64,000 bases of DNA, from assembly GCA_902618175.1 (NCBI GenBank), contig CACMZN010000003.1, forward strand, positions 1 through 64,000. The letters run 5' to 3'. Within the stretch, counting starts at the first letter, position 1, and every line of letters begins with the position of its first letter. Position numbers and translations under genes: made by a program. The notes beneath the pieces were generated by a model. The model did no database searches. It saw nothing but the letters and a program-made list of their open reading frames with translations, and was not told the DNA's origin. Positions 1 to 9,824 of this stretch are shown piece by piece. The DNA comes from an uncultured Verrucomicrobiota bacterium. Lineage in GTDB: Bacteria; Verrucomicrobiota; Verrucomicrobiia; Opitutales; Seribacteraceae.

Positions 1-640
1 CGAGCGGGCTTGAGTCATGCTGACGGTGGTGATGGGTGCGTTTGCGTCAGTAACCCCTTCCCCCGACCAGCCGGTGAAAACGTACCCCTCGTCCGGGATT
101 GCGGTAATGGAAGCGAAGTTCCCATGAGCGAAATTCCCAGCCCCTGAAACCCCACCGCCATTTTCCGCAGACAGACTTAAGGGATAGGCGTTCAAAGAAA
201 AAGTTGCGGAGACCGAGCGGGCTTCGGTCATGCTCACAGTGGTGATTGGTGCGTTTGCATCAGTAACCCCTTCCCCCGACCAGCCGGTGAAAACGTAACC
301 CTCGTCTGGGATTGCGGTAATGGAAGCAAGGGAACCGTGAGCGAAATTCCCAGCCCCTGAAACCCCTCCGCCATTTTCCGCAGACAGACTTAAGGGATAG
401 GAGTTGATGGAGAAAGCGGCGGAAACGGAGCGGTCTTGTGTCATTCTGACCAAAGAGGAGGAATTATTGGCGTCGGTCACTCCTTCCCCTGACCATCCTG
501 CAAAGGAATAACCGGTGTCTGGTATTGCGTAAATGGAAGCAAGTACCCCATGTTTGAAATCTCCCCCGTTCGAAGAAGTCCCACCAATCCCTGACGTTAC
601 TGTAAGGTCGTAGGAAGTGAGTTCTAAATTGGCAGTCAAA
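1..640 (-). repeat. Tandem coding repeat, 213-bp period (71 codons), InlB B-repeat type
   Basis: cgagcgggct... at 1 recurs at 214 (near-identical) and at 427 (diverged); exact 213-bp spacing. Confidence 0.9.
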
Positions 641-3600
641 TTAAGGTCTGAATCAACAACTAAGACAAGGGGATTGTCTGATCCAATTGTTCCATTTGAC
701 CAATGATCGAAGACGTATCCCAGTTCATTATTGGGAAAGATGGACAACGTAGCTGTAGCACCCTGATTGTAGATTCCAGCTCCGATTGCATATCCTGATC
801 CGTCAGGGGAAATCATAATTCGTACCGAGTAACTAGGCCAAGCACCATCTCGTCGAGAGTTGCGCTGAAATTGGGGCCAATCCGAATCGGCGGAGCTTGT
901 GCCAACATTAAGGGAATAAAGTTTTGAATCATAGGATCCGAAATAGAGGTTACCATCTTTATCCAAGACCAAGGATGAATCGACGATGGAGCCGATTTCA
1001 AAAGGACAAGAGGTGTCGTTGGAGTCCCAAGCTTTGGTACCATCGGATTCGAAGGCAAAGATATGATTTTCGCCCCCGCCAGTGTAGGCGACGACATACA
1101 CTCTACCATTTGCATCTATTACTGGAGAACTGTAAAAGACGTCCCCGACCAGGTTGTACCAATTCGGAGACCCGCTATTGCTCATTGTAAGAGTGTCAAA
1201 GGAGTACAGGTAACCATCTCTGGAAACGAAAAAGACTTCATAATCGAGTCCGAGAACGGGAGATACGTCGACCCGGTCGTTTGTCAGATATTTCCAATTC
1301 AAAGAGGCATTGCCTCCAAGATCGGACAAGGAATAGCAGTATCCGTTGCCACTTCCAAAATATATATTCCCAGAGAGATCCAAGGCAGGCGAAGAAACAA
1401 TGGAATTGTTTGTATCGACGATTTCGTCTACGGAGTAAATCCATTTGCTTGAACCGTCTGGATTGACGGCATGAAGAGTTCCATTTTCATCACCAAAATA
1501 TAGAGTTCCGTTCTGGCTGATTGCAGCGGAGGATGAAATGGGTTGTCCTGCAAAATATTCCCATGCTTTGGAACCGTTTGGCTCAATTGCGTAGAAAAAG
1601 TAATCGTGTGAGCCTACGTAGATTCTACCGTCTTGTCCGATGGCAGGACTTGCCGTAATACTGCTGCTGGTGTTGAAGTCCCATAATAGAGATCCATCGT
1701 TTGAATCAATTGCATATAGTTTGTTGTCCCATGATCCGACGTAGACTTTTCCGTCTTTTCCTACCGATGGAGACGAATCGACCCAGTCTCCAGTTTCAAA
1801 CGTCCATTTGGAAGTGCCATCCGAATTGAAGGCATGTAGTTTCTTATCACTAGAACCAACGTATATGCTGCCATCCGGTCCGATCGCAGGGGAAGAAAAA
1901 ATGACTCCACCGGTTGATGCATTCCATTCCAAGGTTGCATGAGGAAAAGAGTTTGCAGAGAAGGTTGCCGTCAAAGTCGTGTCTTGTGTCATATGTACAG
2001 AGTTGGAGAGAGAATTCGGATTCGAAGTAGTGGCACCAGTCCATCCGCTGAAGGAATACCCAATACTCGGATTCGCGGTAATTTGAACCATGGTTCCATG
2101 AGAGTGCATGCCACCCCCGGTAACGGTACCTCCCCCAACCACGTTCAAGCTCAAAAGATAGGACTTGAGGGTAAAGGAAGCGGTAAGATTTCGATCGTCC
2201 GTCATGGTCACTGTTGTGGATGAGATATTGGAATCGGTCACTCCTGAACCCAACCAGCCCGAGAAGTCATATCCTGGGTTTGGAATTGCTGTAATGGGGG
2301 ATTCTTCTCCGTAGGTGAAATTTCCTTCTCCAGCTACGGATCCACCGGTTTCGGAAGAAATGGATAGTTGAAAAGTATTCTTCGGAGAGGGAACGGCAGC
2401 GGCGGAAGACCAACCATTTCCTCCTTGAAGCAGAGTAGAGAGATTGGATTCTATTTCTGAGTAAGCAGGGCTACCTGCAAGATTAACAGCCTCGTTTGGA
2501 TCCGTCTCATAATCATACAATTCATACATTTCGGGTGAACTAAAGAGTTTGACATCTCTATCCGTATATACCTTCTGCGCATTGCTGTTCGAGGATTCTG
2601 TTCTCCACCATTCGGTATATCTATAGCGGCGGGTCCTGATGGAATAACCCATGCCATTTCCAGAATTATTGATCTGAACCGTGTCTCCCATGGAGAGATT
2701 TCGCCAAATATTTCTTTGATACTGGCTGAAAACACCCTTTTTCCAAGATTGAGTGGGGTCTTCAATGAAAGGAAGAAGGCTTGTACCTTCAAGAAATAAA
2801 CCATTAGGCTGCTTGGGATAAGGGAGAGAGCAGAGGTCCAGCAAGGTTGGAAAAACATCGATCAATCCAACGGGTGTATCGAAATTTCCCGTCCTTGGCA
2901 TTCCTGGAACCCTTATGATTAATGGTGTTCTGGTCGCATTTTCAAAATTCGAATGCTTTGCCCAGAAAGCTCCGTGATCGGCAAGATGAAAACCATGATC
3001 GCCAAATAGAACTACAATCGTGCTGTCCGCTAATTCCAGTCTTTCAAGTTCATCGATGATTTTGCCTACCTGTTGATCTACGTAGGATACACAGGCCATG
3101 TAGGCATGGATCAGTCGACGGGCCTGCGAGGCGGTGGGAGGGTCATCAACTCCACTGTAAGAGCTTTGTTCTCCTCCATAGGGGGCAGCGAAAGCGTTCG
3201 TCCCAGTGGGCATGACCTTAGTCCCGTTGTAACCCGTCAGATCGATGTCGTTATCAGCATCATATAAGTCCCAATAAGTCTTGGGAGCTGTGAAGGGCAA
3301 ATGAGGCTTGTAGAAACCGACTCCGAGAAAGAATGGCTTGGCGTTGTTGACGTAATCGTCCTTGTATTGAGAAAGTTTTGCATTTGCCAAATTAGCGATG
3401 ACACCTGCTGAATAGTCAGAATCTCCGACTGGGGTTACTCCATCTCTGAGGAATTCACCTTTGTCTGTTGCCGGAAGCGGAGAATCCTTTTCGTCTTCCA
3501 TGATTGCGTGGCTGGTCTCATGGTATTTGTACAAGGAGTTTCCTTCTTCCCAGTCATCAAATGATTTTTCAACATCTTGCATTGCCCAAGAAGATCCGTG

Positions 3601-5730
3601 AAAAATTTTTCCGATTCCATGGCTATTGTATCCATTTTCCTTAAAATGCTGAGGAATGGTCACTACGTCAGGCAAGATGTCTCTAAAATGAGCTCTTAGA
3701 TCCCAAACCTTCGTGCTGTCAGGCCGCAGGCCTGTAAGATAGGACGCTCTTGACGCCGTGCAGATCGCTTGTTGACAATGAGCATTGGTGAAGTTCATGG
3801 AACTGGAGCTTAACAAATCCAATTTGGGAGTCTTAATCGTTGGATTTCCGAAAGATCCAATCATTGGCTTCAAGTCATCCACATTGATGAACAAGACATT
3901 GTAGTTGGAAACAGGTAATTGACGGCTTCTTTCGATCATTACGCTTGAAATCTCGGACCATTGAGAATCACCATATAAATTTCTCGCCTTGATTCTGTAG
4001 TACCAGGTTTCTCCACGATCAACCTGCTGGTCAGTTGCGATCACTGAGTTTGCAGGCAAGGTGGATAAGGTGGTCCACCCGGAATCCCCAGTAGAACTTT
4101 TCTCAATAATGAAATTTGTTTCGTCAGCGGAGTTGTCGTCCCATTGAAAATTCACTTGTTCAGTGCTTCTTGCAGATGCGATGAAATTGCTTGGGGTGGC
4201 AGGAGGAGGTGGACGATTGAAATACTCTCGTATGATCTCTTTCAGGTTGTCATCTAAAGTATGATCGGAATTTCCCTGAATATGAACGACTTGTTCATTC
4301 AAATAAGAAAATTTGTAAATCCCTTCTTGTATGAATTGACCTGAATCATTGGGGATTTGCACTCCGGAAAATCCTTGGCTTTTTGCCATGGCGAAAGCAG
4401 AAAGCTGAGAATCCATGAAGTTGGTACGAAATTTGATTCCCCCAGAATAGGGAATTGTTTCGTCGTTTGAGTTTGTAATGGCAAGAATTCTTCGTCCGGT
4501 TGTGGGATTTTTCTGAGAATCATAGCCTTTGTCTTCGCCAAAAGAATCACCTGTGTTTTGTTCGTTGCTGGGAAAGTAAAAAGTACCATCGCGGTAATTA
4601 CCGCTATGCATTTGGGAAAAGAGAGGACAGAAAATATCGATTCCCGGATCATCGATTTCTATGAAAGCTCGATTGGTCAATCCGGAGCCGTTGGAAGTTC
4701 CGACTATCCGTATTCGATTAGAATCAACGTTATCGTAGGTTTTCAACTTGGTCGTAAGATCCTTCAGAAAGGATATGTCGGGCAGATCTGATGATTCATC
4801 AACAACATTCCATGAATTCTGATACCCGGTCGGACCAACTAAAATGTGATTGTCGAGTATGTTGCGAAAAGTGGAAATGGCATTTCCGCCGTTATCACCA
4901 TTTCCATGAAGAACAATTGCTACGGGCATTGGCGAAGTTATTCCGGATGGGACTTCAATGGAGATGGGATAGGTGTATCCCTCTGGTACTGAATTCGAGC
5001 TTTTGGTTATGCTGATCACCGATGAATTGTTCAGGTTATTGATGACCTCGACGACCTCCGTTGCAATGATTTCCAGGTCATCAATTCTCAACTGTGATGG
5101 AGTTGGGGTTGGATCAAGATCGGGCAAAGACCATCTTAGAGTGACTGAACCAACTTCTTCAATTTCCGATAAGGAAGACAAATCCATAGACCACTCGTTA
5201 TTGAAACTGGTATTGTTGGGAAGAGTAAGGTTTGCGTTTGGAACAGGTTGGTATCCATTTCCCGCATCGTATTCGAAGGCAGAGAAAGCAGTCACTAGGT
5301 TACCCCCAGTCATTGTGCTGTTGTTTCTGAATTTAAACCTGACCGAAAAATCTTTAAGTCTCGTCGAGTCGAATCTGATCTGGAAGGAGTTCCCCGTCGA
5401 GCCCGATTGACCATTCCAAGTTGCTGCCCTGCCAGGTTGCCAAGTCGTGCCGTCGAATGCAATGAATGGATTACCACGATTCCCCCAATTTCCGAATGCT
5501 GAGCCATGTCCACTGAAGACTGGATTGCCTGAAGGAAGATTGTGCGAACTTACTTCTATGGTGTAGTTGAAGTCATCTCCTGCAGGTGCAGTTTGAAAAG
5601 ACCAGTACGCTCCGCTCGAAAAGAGGTCGGAGGATGTGTTGCACAAAAGAAAAAGGCAAAAAATCCATAAGATTTTTTGTAAGCTGGCAAAATAATTAGG
5701 AGCCGTGGAGCAAAGGAAAAACCTGATAAT
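1..5730 (-). CDS. Giant secreted multidomain protein, truncated by window edge: esterase-like + FN3-like + sulfatase + InlB-type repeats + PQQ-like propeller + InlB-type repeats
   Basis: Reading minus-strand codons at phase 3k+1, no stop from 5730 to 1 (stop TGA at 5731-5733). Translated pieces: GYTYPISIEVPSGITSPMPVAIVLHGNGGN (esterase), NVLFINVDDLKPMIGSFGNP / CQQAICTASRASYLTGLRP / ENATRTPLIIRVPGMPRTGNF (sulfatase), repeated GxVYVGSxDxxLYAI (PQQ-like), GYVFTGWSGEGVTDANAPITTVSMTEARSVSATF (InlB/Flg_new-type repeats). Absent from the ORF track because it leaves the window. Confidence 0.9.
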   Translation of the reverse strand, partial: MIRFFLCSTAPNYFASLQKILWIFCLFLLCNTSSDLFSSGAYWSFQTAPAGDDFNYTIEVSSHNLPSGNPVFSGHGSAFGNWGNRGNPFIAFDGTTWQPGRAATWNGQSGSTGNSFQIRFDSTRLKDFSVRFKFRNNSTMTGGNLVTAFSAFEYDAGNGYQPVPNANLTLPNNTSFNNEWSMDLSSLSEIEEVGSVTLRWSLPDLDPTPTPSQLRIDDLEIIATEVVEVINNLNNSSVISITKSSNSVPEGYTYPISIEVPSGITSPMPVAIVLHGNGDNGGNAISTFRNILDNHILVGPTGYQNSWNVVDESSDLPDISFLKDLTTKLKTYDNVDSNRIRIVGTSNGSGLTNRAFIEIDDPGIDIFCPLFSQMHSGNYRDGTFYFPSNEQNTGDSFGEDKGYDSQKNPTTGRRILAITNSNDETIPYSGGIKFRTNFMDSQLSAFAMAKSQGFSGVQIPNDSGQFIQEGIYKFSYLNEQVVHIQGNSDHTLDDNLKEIIREYFNRPPPPATPSNFIASARSTEQVNFQWDDNSADETNFIIEKSSTGDSGWTTLSTLPANSVIATDQQVDRGETWYYRIKARNLYGDSQWSEISSVMIERSRQLPVSNYNVLFINVDDLKPMIGSFGNPTIKTPKLDLLSSSSMNFTNAHCQQAICTASRASYLTGLRPDSTKVWDLRAHFRDILPDVVTIPQHFKENGYNSHGIGKIFHGSSWAMQDVEKSFDDWEEGNSLYKYHETSHAIMEDEKDSPLPATDKGEFLRDGVTPVGDSDYSAGVIANLANAKLSQYKDDYVNNAKPFFLGVGFYKPHLPFTAPKTYWDLYDADNDIDLTGYNGTKVMPTGTNAFAAPYGGEQSSYSGVDDPPTASQARRLIHAYMACVSYVDQQVGKIIDELERLELADSTIVVLFGDHGFHLADHGAFWAKHSNFENATRTPLIIRVPGMPRTGNFDTPVGLIDVFPTLLDLCSLPYPKQPNGLFLEGTSLLPFIEDPTQSWKKGVFSQYQRNIWRNLSMGDTVQINNSGNGMGYSIRTRRYRYTEWWRTESSNSNAQKVYTDRDVKLFSSPEMYELYDYETDPNEAVNLAGSPAYSEIESNLSTLLQGGNGWSSAAAVPSPKNTFQLSISSETGGSVAGEGNFTYGEESPITAIPNPGYDFSGWLGSGVTDSNISSTTVTMTDDRNLTASFTLKSYLLSLNVVGGGTVTGGGMHSHGTMVQITANPSIGYSFSGWTGATTSNPNSLSNSVHMTQDTTLTATFSANSFPHATLEWNASTGGVIFSSPAIGPDGSIYVGSSDKKLHAFNSDGTSKWTFETGDWVDSSPSVGKDGKVYVGSWDNKLYAIDSNDGSLLWDFNTSSSITASPAIGQDGRIYVGSHDYFFYAIEPNGSKAWEYFAGQPISSSAAISQNGTLYFGDENGTLHAVNPDGSSKWIYSVDEIVDTNNSIVSSPALDLSGNIYFGSGNGYCYSLSDLGGNASLNWKYLTNDRVDVSPVLGLDYEVFFVSRDGYLYSFDTLTMSNSGSPNWYNLVGDVFYSSPVIDANGRVYVVAYTGGGENHIFAFESDGTKAWDSNDTSCPFEIGSIVDSSLVLDKDGNLYFGSYDSKLYSLNVGTSSADSDWPQFQRNSRRDGAWPSYSVRIMISPDGSGYAIGAGIYNQGATATLSIFPNNELGYVFDHWSNGTIGSDNPLVLVVDSDLNLTANLELTSYDLTVTSGIGGTSSNGGDFKHGVLASIYAIPDTGYSFAGWSGEGVTDANNSSSLVRMTQDRSVSAAFSINSYPLSLSAENGGGVSGAGNFAHGSLASITAIPDEGYVFTGWSGEGVTDANAPITTVSMTEARSVSATFSLNAYPLSLSAENGGGVSGAGNFAHGNFASITAIPDEGYVFTGWSGEGVTDANAPITTVSMTQARS

Positions 5731-5914
5731 TCAATCTACTCCATTTTTGTCGAAAAATACAACAAATATCTTTGGATTCACTGATGGATTGGAGAACTTT
5801 CTGGGAGTGCAAGGTAGAATTTGAAACAGGGAAAATTCATGAAATTAAAACTACAGCCATCACCTTGTTTATCCATGACCAGCAAAAACTTACCATAGGC
5901 ATAAGTTTTGAAGC

Positions 5915-7255
5915 TCACCTGGGAAGAGCACTGAATTTCAAGGAGAAAACGGTACCTATCTCGGTGCTTTCCTCCATTTGTAAGGTTGCATTAAAGCTTT
6001 CCGCCAACTGGTGCGACAAAGCAAGTCCCAAACCCGTACCTTGAGACTTGTGACTTGCTGTGGGAGAAAAAAGTTCTTTCCTCCTTTCATCCGAAATTCC
6101 ACCTGATTGATCCGTGACGGAAATTTTTAAGGATTCCTCTTCTCTGCTGATTGATAATTGAACTTTGGTTTTGGTTGAAGCTTCAAAGGAATTTTCCATA
6201 AGGTTTCTCAATATGGGAAGGATGAGGTTTGCTCTAAGGTTATCAATTCTAACTTCCAGTTCGGGGTTAGGCATAATCCTTACAATCCTCTTTGGATGTA
6301 AATCGGAGATATTTCCCTGAGCGATTTCGAAAATTTCTTGAATGCTCAAGTCATAAAACTCTTTTTTTCTTCGAATCTCCTGTAGTGTGCCCAGTGCTTC
6401 TGAAACCAAACTTTGAATCTGAATGGCCGAGGAATTCATTAATTTTTTAGATGAATCATCGATATTACCGTCTTTCGAAGTGATTTCCCTAAGGTTCGTT
6501 AGAGGACTTTTAAGAGCATGCATTAAATGACCTGTAAGTGCACCGAGACCTACAGATTTGTAAGCCCTTGCAAGTCTCAGGTTTGTTTCTTGCAGACTGG
6601 CGGTCTTTTCCAATAGGTTCTTTTCTGTAAGGGAAAGCCTGTAGAGAAATAAAAAAAAGATAAAAAAGGATAAAACTGACCCGGCTGCAAAGGTCCAAAG
6701 TCCTTGAGCAATCATTTCTTTTTCGATGATGGTCATTTCATTGATGATCATGGTTGGATCCACCAATAACTCGATAATTCCAAAATCTTCTCTCCCTTGA
6801 ATTGCAAACAGAACCGAGAAATTTGTTTTGTTCTCAATAACGAAACTCAGCAAGTCTTCCTTTTCTCTGAGTTTGATGACTCTCTTTGCTGGGGCGAATA
6901 GACTACTTGAATTGGTGGGCAAATCGATGGCTGAACCATTCTGTTCGAAAAAGAAGACACTTTTCACTTTTGGGATTTCCAAAGATCTCAGAGCCACTTG
7001 TTTCTTCAGATCAATCGAATCATGAACAAGTTCTTCCATTCCCAACTCAATGAAGTTCAAATCTTCCTCTAGGAAATACTCTTCCACCTCCTTTAAAATA
7101 AGAATGACCTTTGACTTCATGGCATTTGCCTCTCTCAACATTGCAAGTTGGTGAAGTTTGAGCGAAGACGAGAATTGAAGAAATGAGGTCAACACAGCAA
7201 TTATTCCAATTACGACGGCAAATGCCATCCATCCCTTTTTCCTCGTTTTGCTCAA
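5915..7255 (-). CDS. Sensor histidine kinase with N-terminal extracytoplasmic sensor region
   Basis: Two TM segments flank ~150 aa; H-box-like LTGHLMHALKSPLTNLREI; N box NLMENSFEASTKT; G boxes DQSGGISDERR and GTGLGLALSHQLAESFN. Confidence 0.88.
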   Translation of the reverse strand: MSKTRKKGWMAFAVVIGIIAVLTSFLQFSSSLKLHQLAMLREANAMKSKVILILKEVEEYFLEEDLNFIELGMEELVHDSIDLKKQVALRSLEIPKVKSVFFFEQNGSAIDLPTNSSSLFAPAKRVIKLREKEDLLSFVIENKTNFSVLFAIQGREDFGIIELLVDPTMIINEMTIIEKEMIAQGLWTFAAGSVLSFFIFFLFLYRLSLTEKNLLEKTASLQETNLRLARAYKSVGLGALTGHLMHALKSPLTNLREITSKDGNIDDSSKKLMNSSAIQIQSLVSEALGTLQEIRRKKEFYDLSIQEIFEIAQGNISDLHPKRIVRIMPNPELEVRIDNLRANLILPILRNLMENSFEASTKTKVQLSISREEESLKISVTDQSGGISDERRKELFSPTASHKSQGTGLGLALSHQLAESFNATLQMEESTEIGTVFSLKFSALPR

Positions 7256-7277
7256 TTTATGAAGTAAGTTTTAAAAT

Positions 7278-8558
7278 CTAGGGATGCCAGCGAGCTCCCA
7301 GAGAAAAGAAATTCGAGAAATATTCAAAGCTCTGTTCATTGGAGATGTCTTCCTCTCTATTCCACTTTAGATACACGCTCCAATCTTCTGTCAGGAGATG
7401 GGCAAGTTCAATGCCATTTGCAAAACTCATTTTCTCAAATCGATCGCCCTGATCGCTTGATCTTCTGGGATAGAGAGCATTGCTCAAGCTCAAATCCAAT
7501 CCTAGATTCCAATCCTGCCAACTGAGCAAAGTTGAAGTTCTGAGAATGTATTTATCATAGTTGTAGTAACCACCTCCATTATCAGTCAATTCTTCGTATT
7601 TTAATTCAAGCTTGATTTCCTCCAAGGGCTTGGAGTCCCAATTTCCTTCCATGGCAACTGTTATTCCGTATTTTGAAGTATCAAGTATTTTATCTACTTG
7701 GCTGATTCCTTGGTCGTTTCTGAGAGTGCGATGTTTGTAGTTTTTCAAACTTCCATAAAGGCCGCCGTAAAAAGAAATCGACTTATGATCCCGCCATTCC
7801 AACTTAAAGCTTGCTCTGTTTTCTTGGTTATTTTCCGCTTCTTTTTGATATACCTCTTTCCCCATGGATGCCTGCATAAGTAACGATATTTGGTTGGTCA
7901 ATTCCTTGGAAAAATGAGGTATGAATTCAGATTTATTCGATCTGATGTGCAAAGAATATGGCAAACCCAGATCAGATAAGTCGAAAACTTGGTCAAAATA
8001 AGTGTGTCTAAGTCGGATCCCCAAATCCATTCCCAATTGTACGGAATTATAAGTGTGTTCGGCTTGTGCAAGTAGAATCCCAGACAAGTGATGTTCTGGC
8101 AAATTCGTAAAGCGTTTCCCTTCTCCGAATAAGTAGAAGTAAGTCATCGAATTCGGCTTGCCCTGACTAAGAAGGAAGAATTCGCTTTCGAGCTCCCAAT
8201 AGGTCGAATCCTCTCTTATTTGAGATCCATACTTGGGGTTATCCGAATACCCAAGACCGATTTTTCCTGAATATGAAGGTATCCATAGAGGAAGCTTTTC
8301 CTCCTCAATGAACTGATACCAGTTTGACTCCTCGCCAAAGAGAAGTTTTCTGATTTCATCATCGGAAATCTCAGATTCTTCTGTTGTCGGATTTAAAATT
8401 GAATTTTTTTCTTGAGCCTCCCCGCCTTGTCTTTCTTCAAATGTTTTTAAGCCAAGAAGATGAGAACTGGAAAACATAACCGAAGCAAAAGCAAAAATCT
8501 TAAGTTTGGAATTGAGTTGGGTACCCGGGAATAATGAATAGCTGAACTGGATATCCAT
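7278..8558 (-). CDS. Hypothetical outer-membrane beta-barrel-like protein
   Basis: 426 aa with many alternating aromatic/polar strand-like segments ending ...FFSLGARWHP; sits inside the two-component cluster. Confidence 0.6.
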   Translation of the reverse strand: MDIQFSYSLFPGTQLNSKLKIFAFASVMFSSSHLLGLKTFEERQGGEAQEKNSILNPTTEESEISDDEIRKLLFGEESNWYQFIEEEKLPLWIPSYSGKIGLGYSDNPKYGSQIREDSTYWELESEFFLLSQGKPNSMTYFYLFGEGKRFTNLPEHHLSGILLAQAEHTYNSVQLGMDLGIRLRHTYFDQVFDLSDLGLPYSLHIRSNKSEFIPHFSKELTNQISLLMQASMGKEVYQKEAENNQENRASFKLEWRDHKSISFYGGLYGSLKNYKHRTLRNDQGISQVDKILDTSKYGITVAMEGNWDSKPLEEIKLELKYEELTDNGGGYYNYDKYILRTSTLLSWQDWNLGLDLSLSNALYPRRSSDQGDRFEKMSFANGIELAHLLTEDWSVYLKWNREEDISNEQSFEYFSNFFSLGARWHP

Positions 8559-8620
8559 ATTTTATTTTATTTTATTTCTCAACTTTCCAATTTGCACTCA
8601 ACTACTTCTTTAACTACGAC

Positions 8621-8657
8621 AAAAGAGAGACGGAATTATCCGCCTCTCCTTTTTTTC
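8621..8657 (-). terminator. Possible bidirectional intrinsic terminator
   Basis: GAGAGACGG-aattat-CCGCCTCTC (9 bp, one A-C mismatch) with T-tracts on both strands, in the gap between 8722 and 8558. Confidence 0.6.
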
Positions 8658-8721
8658 GTTGTTAAACCGGAGGTTTAGAATGATGGAGATTATAACAAGA
8701 GAATCTCCGTGAGAAAATTTT

Positions 8722-9588
8722 CTACCTGTCCGAAGTACGTGTGGCTTCAGTTTCGACCATGGCTTGAGCTCGAATTTCCTCCTTTAATTCCTTGGCTTGT
8801 AATTTAACCTCTTCGTGCTTGATTTTATTTGCCTCCTTGAATTCGGCAATCATCAATTCCCTGTCCTCCTCGGTCGCATCTTTCAAGTTCTCATGAAGTT
8901 GTTTCCGAGCATTGTGCAATTCATCCTTTTTCTCCTTTAACGCATCGGCTTTTGCCTTAAGTTCAGCTGATAACTCCGGCCGCATTGGTTTGGGAGGACG
9001 GGCATCCCTAATTGACGAGAAAATTTCCCTCTGAGCCTCTTTTATGGCATCAATTCTTTCCTTATTTTGTTCTTGGAAAGAACGGATCGCTTCGCGTCTC
9101 TCTTCCTTTGATGCGTTTTCACCCAATTGAGCTTTCATTGTGGCCTTCATTTCTTCTGCCAAAGCATCCTGAAGACCTTTTATCTGGTCAAGTGACGCTT
9201 TCACGCTTTCATCGAGTTCTGGCTTCATAGGGCGAACCGGGGGTCGGAATCCATTTGGTTTTCCGTCCTTCATGAAATTACCGGGCGTTGGTTTCGGACC
9301 TTTTTTTTCCATTCCTGGAACCATTCCTGGAACCATTCCTGTCCTAAGAGGATCAGGCAGTATTTCACCAAGTCTTTCCCTTCCTTCTTCTGGTGTGATC
9401 TCCCCACTTTGAATTCGTTCGATAATTTCAGCTTCTGCCGCATTAGGTAATGGGGGTCTTGTTTGACTTGGTAAACTCTCACTACTTTCGAAATCGATTC
9501 CAGCAGGAGGTCTTGGTGGGCGAGGTTGCCCAAAAGAAGATAAGCCGGAAAGACTTGCAGTGATTAAAAGTATACTTGTTTTTTTCAT
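8722..9588 (-). CDS. Exported helical/coiled-coil protein, hypothetical
   Basis: Signal peptide-like MKKTSILLITASLSGLSSFGQ, Pro-rich segment, long charged helices. Confidence 0.65.
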   Translation of the reverse strand: MKKTSILLITASLSGLSSFGQPRPPRPPAGIDFESSESLPSQTRPPLPNAAEAEIIERIQSGEITPEEGRERLGEILPDPLRTGMVPGMVPGMEKKGPKPTPGNFMKDGKPNGFRPPVRPMKPELDESVKASLDQIKGLQDALAEEMKATMKAQLGENASKEERREAIRSFQEQNKERIDAIKEAQREIFSSIRDARPPKPMRPELSAELKAKADALKEKKDELHNARKQLHENLKDATEEDRELMIAEFKEANKIKHEEVKLQAKELKEEIRAQAMVETEATRTSDR

Positions 9589-9623
9589 GATTTTGATTTG
9601 GTAAATGATTTACAAAGATCGAG

Positions 9624-9640
9624 TAACATTAAATGTGCCA
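9624..9640 (-). promoter_or_regulatory. Imperfect sigma54 -24/-12-like element
   Basis: Minus strand TGGCACATTTAATGTTA: GG-N10-GT (consensus GG-N10-GC), about 36 nt upstream of the start at 9588. Confidence 0.3.
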
Positions 9641-9824
9641 CTTTCAAATTCTTTAACTAAGTCCTTCAATGATAGAAAGTAAGGTAATTTCATAATTGTT
9701 TTTTTTAACTAGAAGAAACAAGGGAGTGAGAAATATTCCCAAATTCCTTGCACCATTCTGGTGAATATTTACCAAAGAAAAAATAAGTGTTTTTCTGGTT
9801 TTCGTGTTTAGGAAGAAAACATTT

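Noticed and set aside
813-5513. Numerous short ORFs in the track on both strands (e.g. 2451..2858, 4299..4652, 4973..5410)
   Set aside because: Overlap the continuous minus-strand frame of the giant protein, which shows clear domain homology.
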